From contig JAPLRK010000069.1 in the NCBI GenBank assembly GCA_026399195.1, positions 86,262-135,251 on the forward strand: a DNA stretch of 48,990 nucleotides, written 5' to 3'. Position numbers and translations under genes: made by a program. Below the pieces are notes generated by a model that was not told the origin of the DNA, made no database searches, and saw only the letters and a program-made list of their open reading frames with translations. Of the stretch, positions 48,812-48,990 are shown piece after piece (the first letter of the stretch is position 1; each line of letters opens with the position of its first letter). The DNA is from Legionellales bacterium (GTDB lineage: Bacteria > Pseudomonadota > Gammaproteobacteria > Legionellales > Legionellaceae).

Positions 48812-48990
48812 ATAAAGACATTAAAATCAACAAGTTACATCTATAACTTCGTAAGTATTCGGTCAACCCCGTTATTGACAACCACCAACAATTTCGTGAC
48901 TTTTCACTAAAATCTAAAATAATAAAAATAACACGGGACACTCAAAAGAAAATGTAATATAACGTTGGAATGAATAGTCTCGCATTACAA

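Overview
The window looks like a chromosomal segment of a host-associated gammaproteobacterium, most likely in the order Legionellales (Legionella/Coxiella/Berkiella-like). The evidence is a gammaproteobacterial housekeeping set (parE, mrp, valS, ettA, proS, folB, rpoD), an orphan periplasmic DotI/IcmL-like type IVB secretion-family protein, three proteins with the look of secreted or membrane-active effectors, and at least three conserved genes broken in different ways, which suggests ongoing genome reduction. The genus cannot be fixed from sequence reading alone.

Layout. 1-2200: two adjacent unknown membrane proteins, then a perfect 18-bp hairpin. 2224-5420: an AddA/RecB-like helicase-nuclease gene broken by a deletion that removes its Walker B segment. 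5456-9190: an AT-rich island that reads as a lasso-peptide (RiPP) cluster. A 68-aa precursor, an asparagine-synthetase-like cyclase, a secreted Cys-rich protein and a flavin oxidoreductase lie on the minus strand, with a PqqD-like recognition protein divergent to them. 9236-12304: parE and mrp, separated by a 31-bp perfect hairpin that shares its core with the one near 2180. 12345-14959: a possible antitoxin remnant, a split MFS/spermidine-synthase fusion and a Dps/ferritin protein. 15122-21053: valS, a convergent OPT-family transporter, an SDR oxidoreductase and two small uncertain ORFs. 21112-24215: a good sigma-70 promoter, a HutG-type ureohydrolase, the DotI/IcmL-like protein and homogentisate dioxygenase. 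24228-28738 (minus): L,D-transpeptidase, ettA, tdh and kbl. 28904-34058: pcm, tolC, ttcA and a SulP-carbonic anhydrase fusion cut by one in-frame stop. 34070-42747: proS, a tightly overlapped RND efflux operon (adaptor, pump, outer-membrane factor, beta-barrel protein) and folB. 42707-43999 (minus): an MHS/ProP-type MFS transporter. 44134-46814: a DUF4143-type gene remnant, a 713-aa coiled-coil protein with an acidic C-terminus and a 43-aa ORF overlapping the rpoD start. 46811-48811: rpoD and a CAU-anticodon tRNA. Nothing is recognised in 48812-48990.

How the genes fit together. Kbl and Tdh convert threonine to glycine and acetyl-CoA. The HutG-type enzyme and HmgA are single steps of histidine and tyrosine breakdown, fitting an organism that lives on amino acids. 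The RND operon forms one envelope-spanning pump. The most novel content is the lasso-like cluster: the predicted core has Ser1, Glu9 and three cysteines, no leader peptidase is visible in the window, and two uncommon genes share the operon. No transposase, integrase, prophage or CRISPR array was seen.
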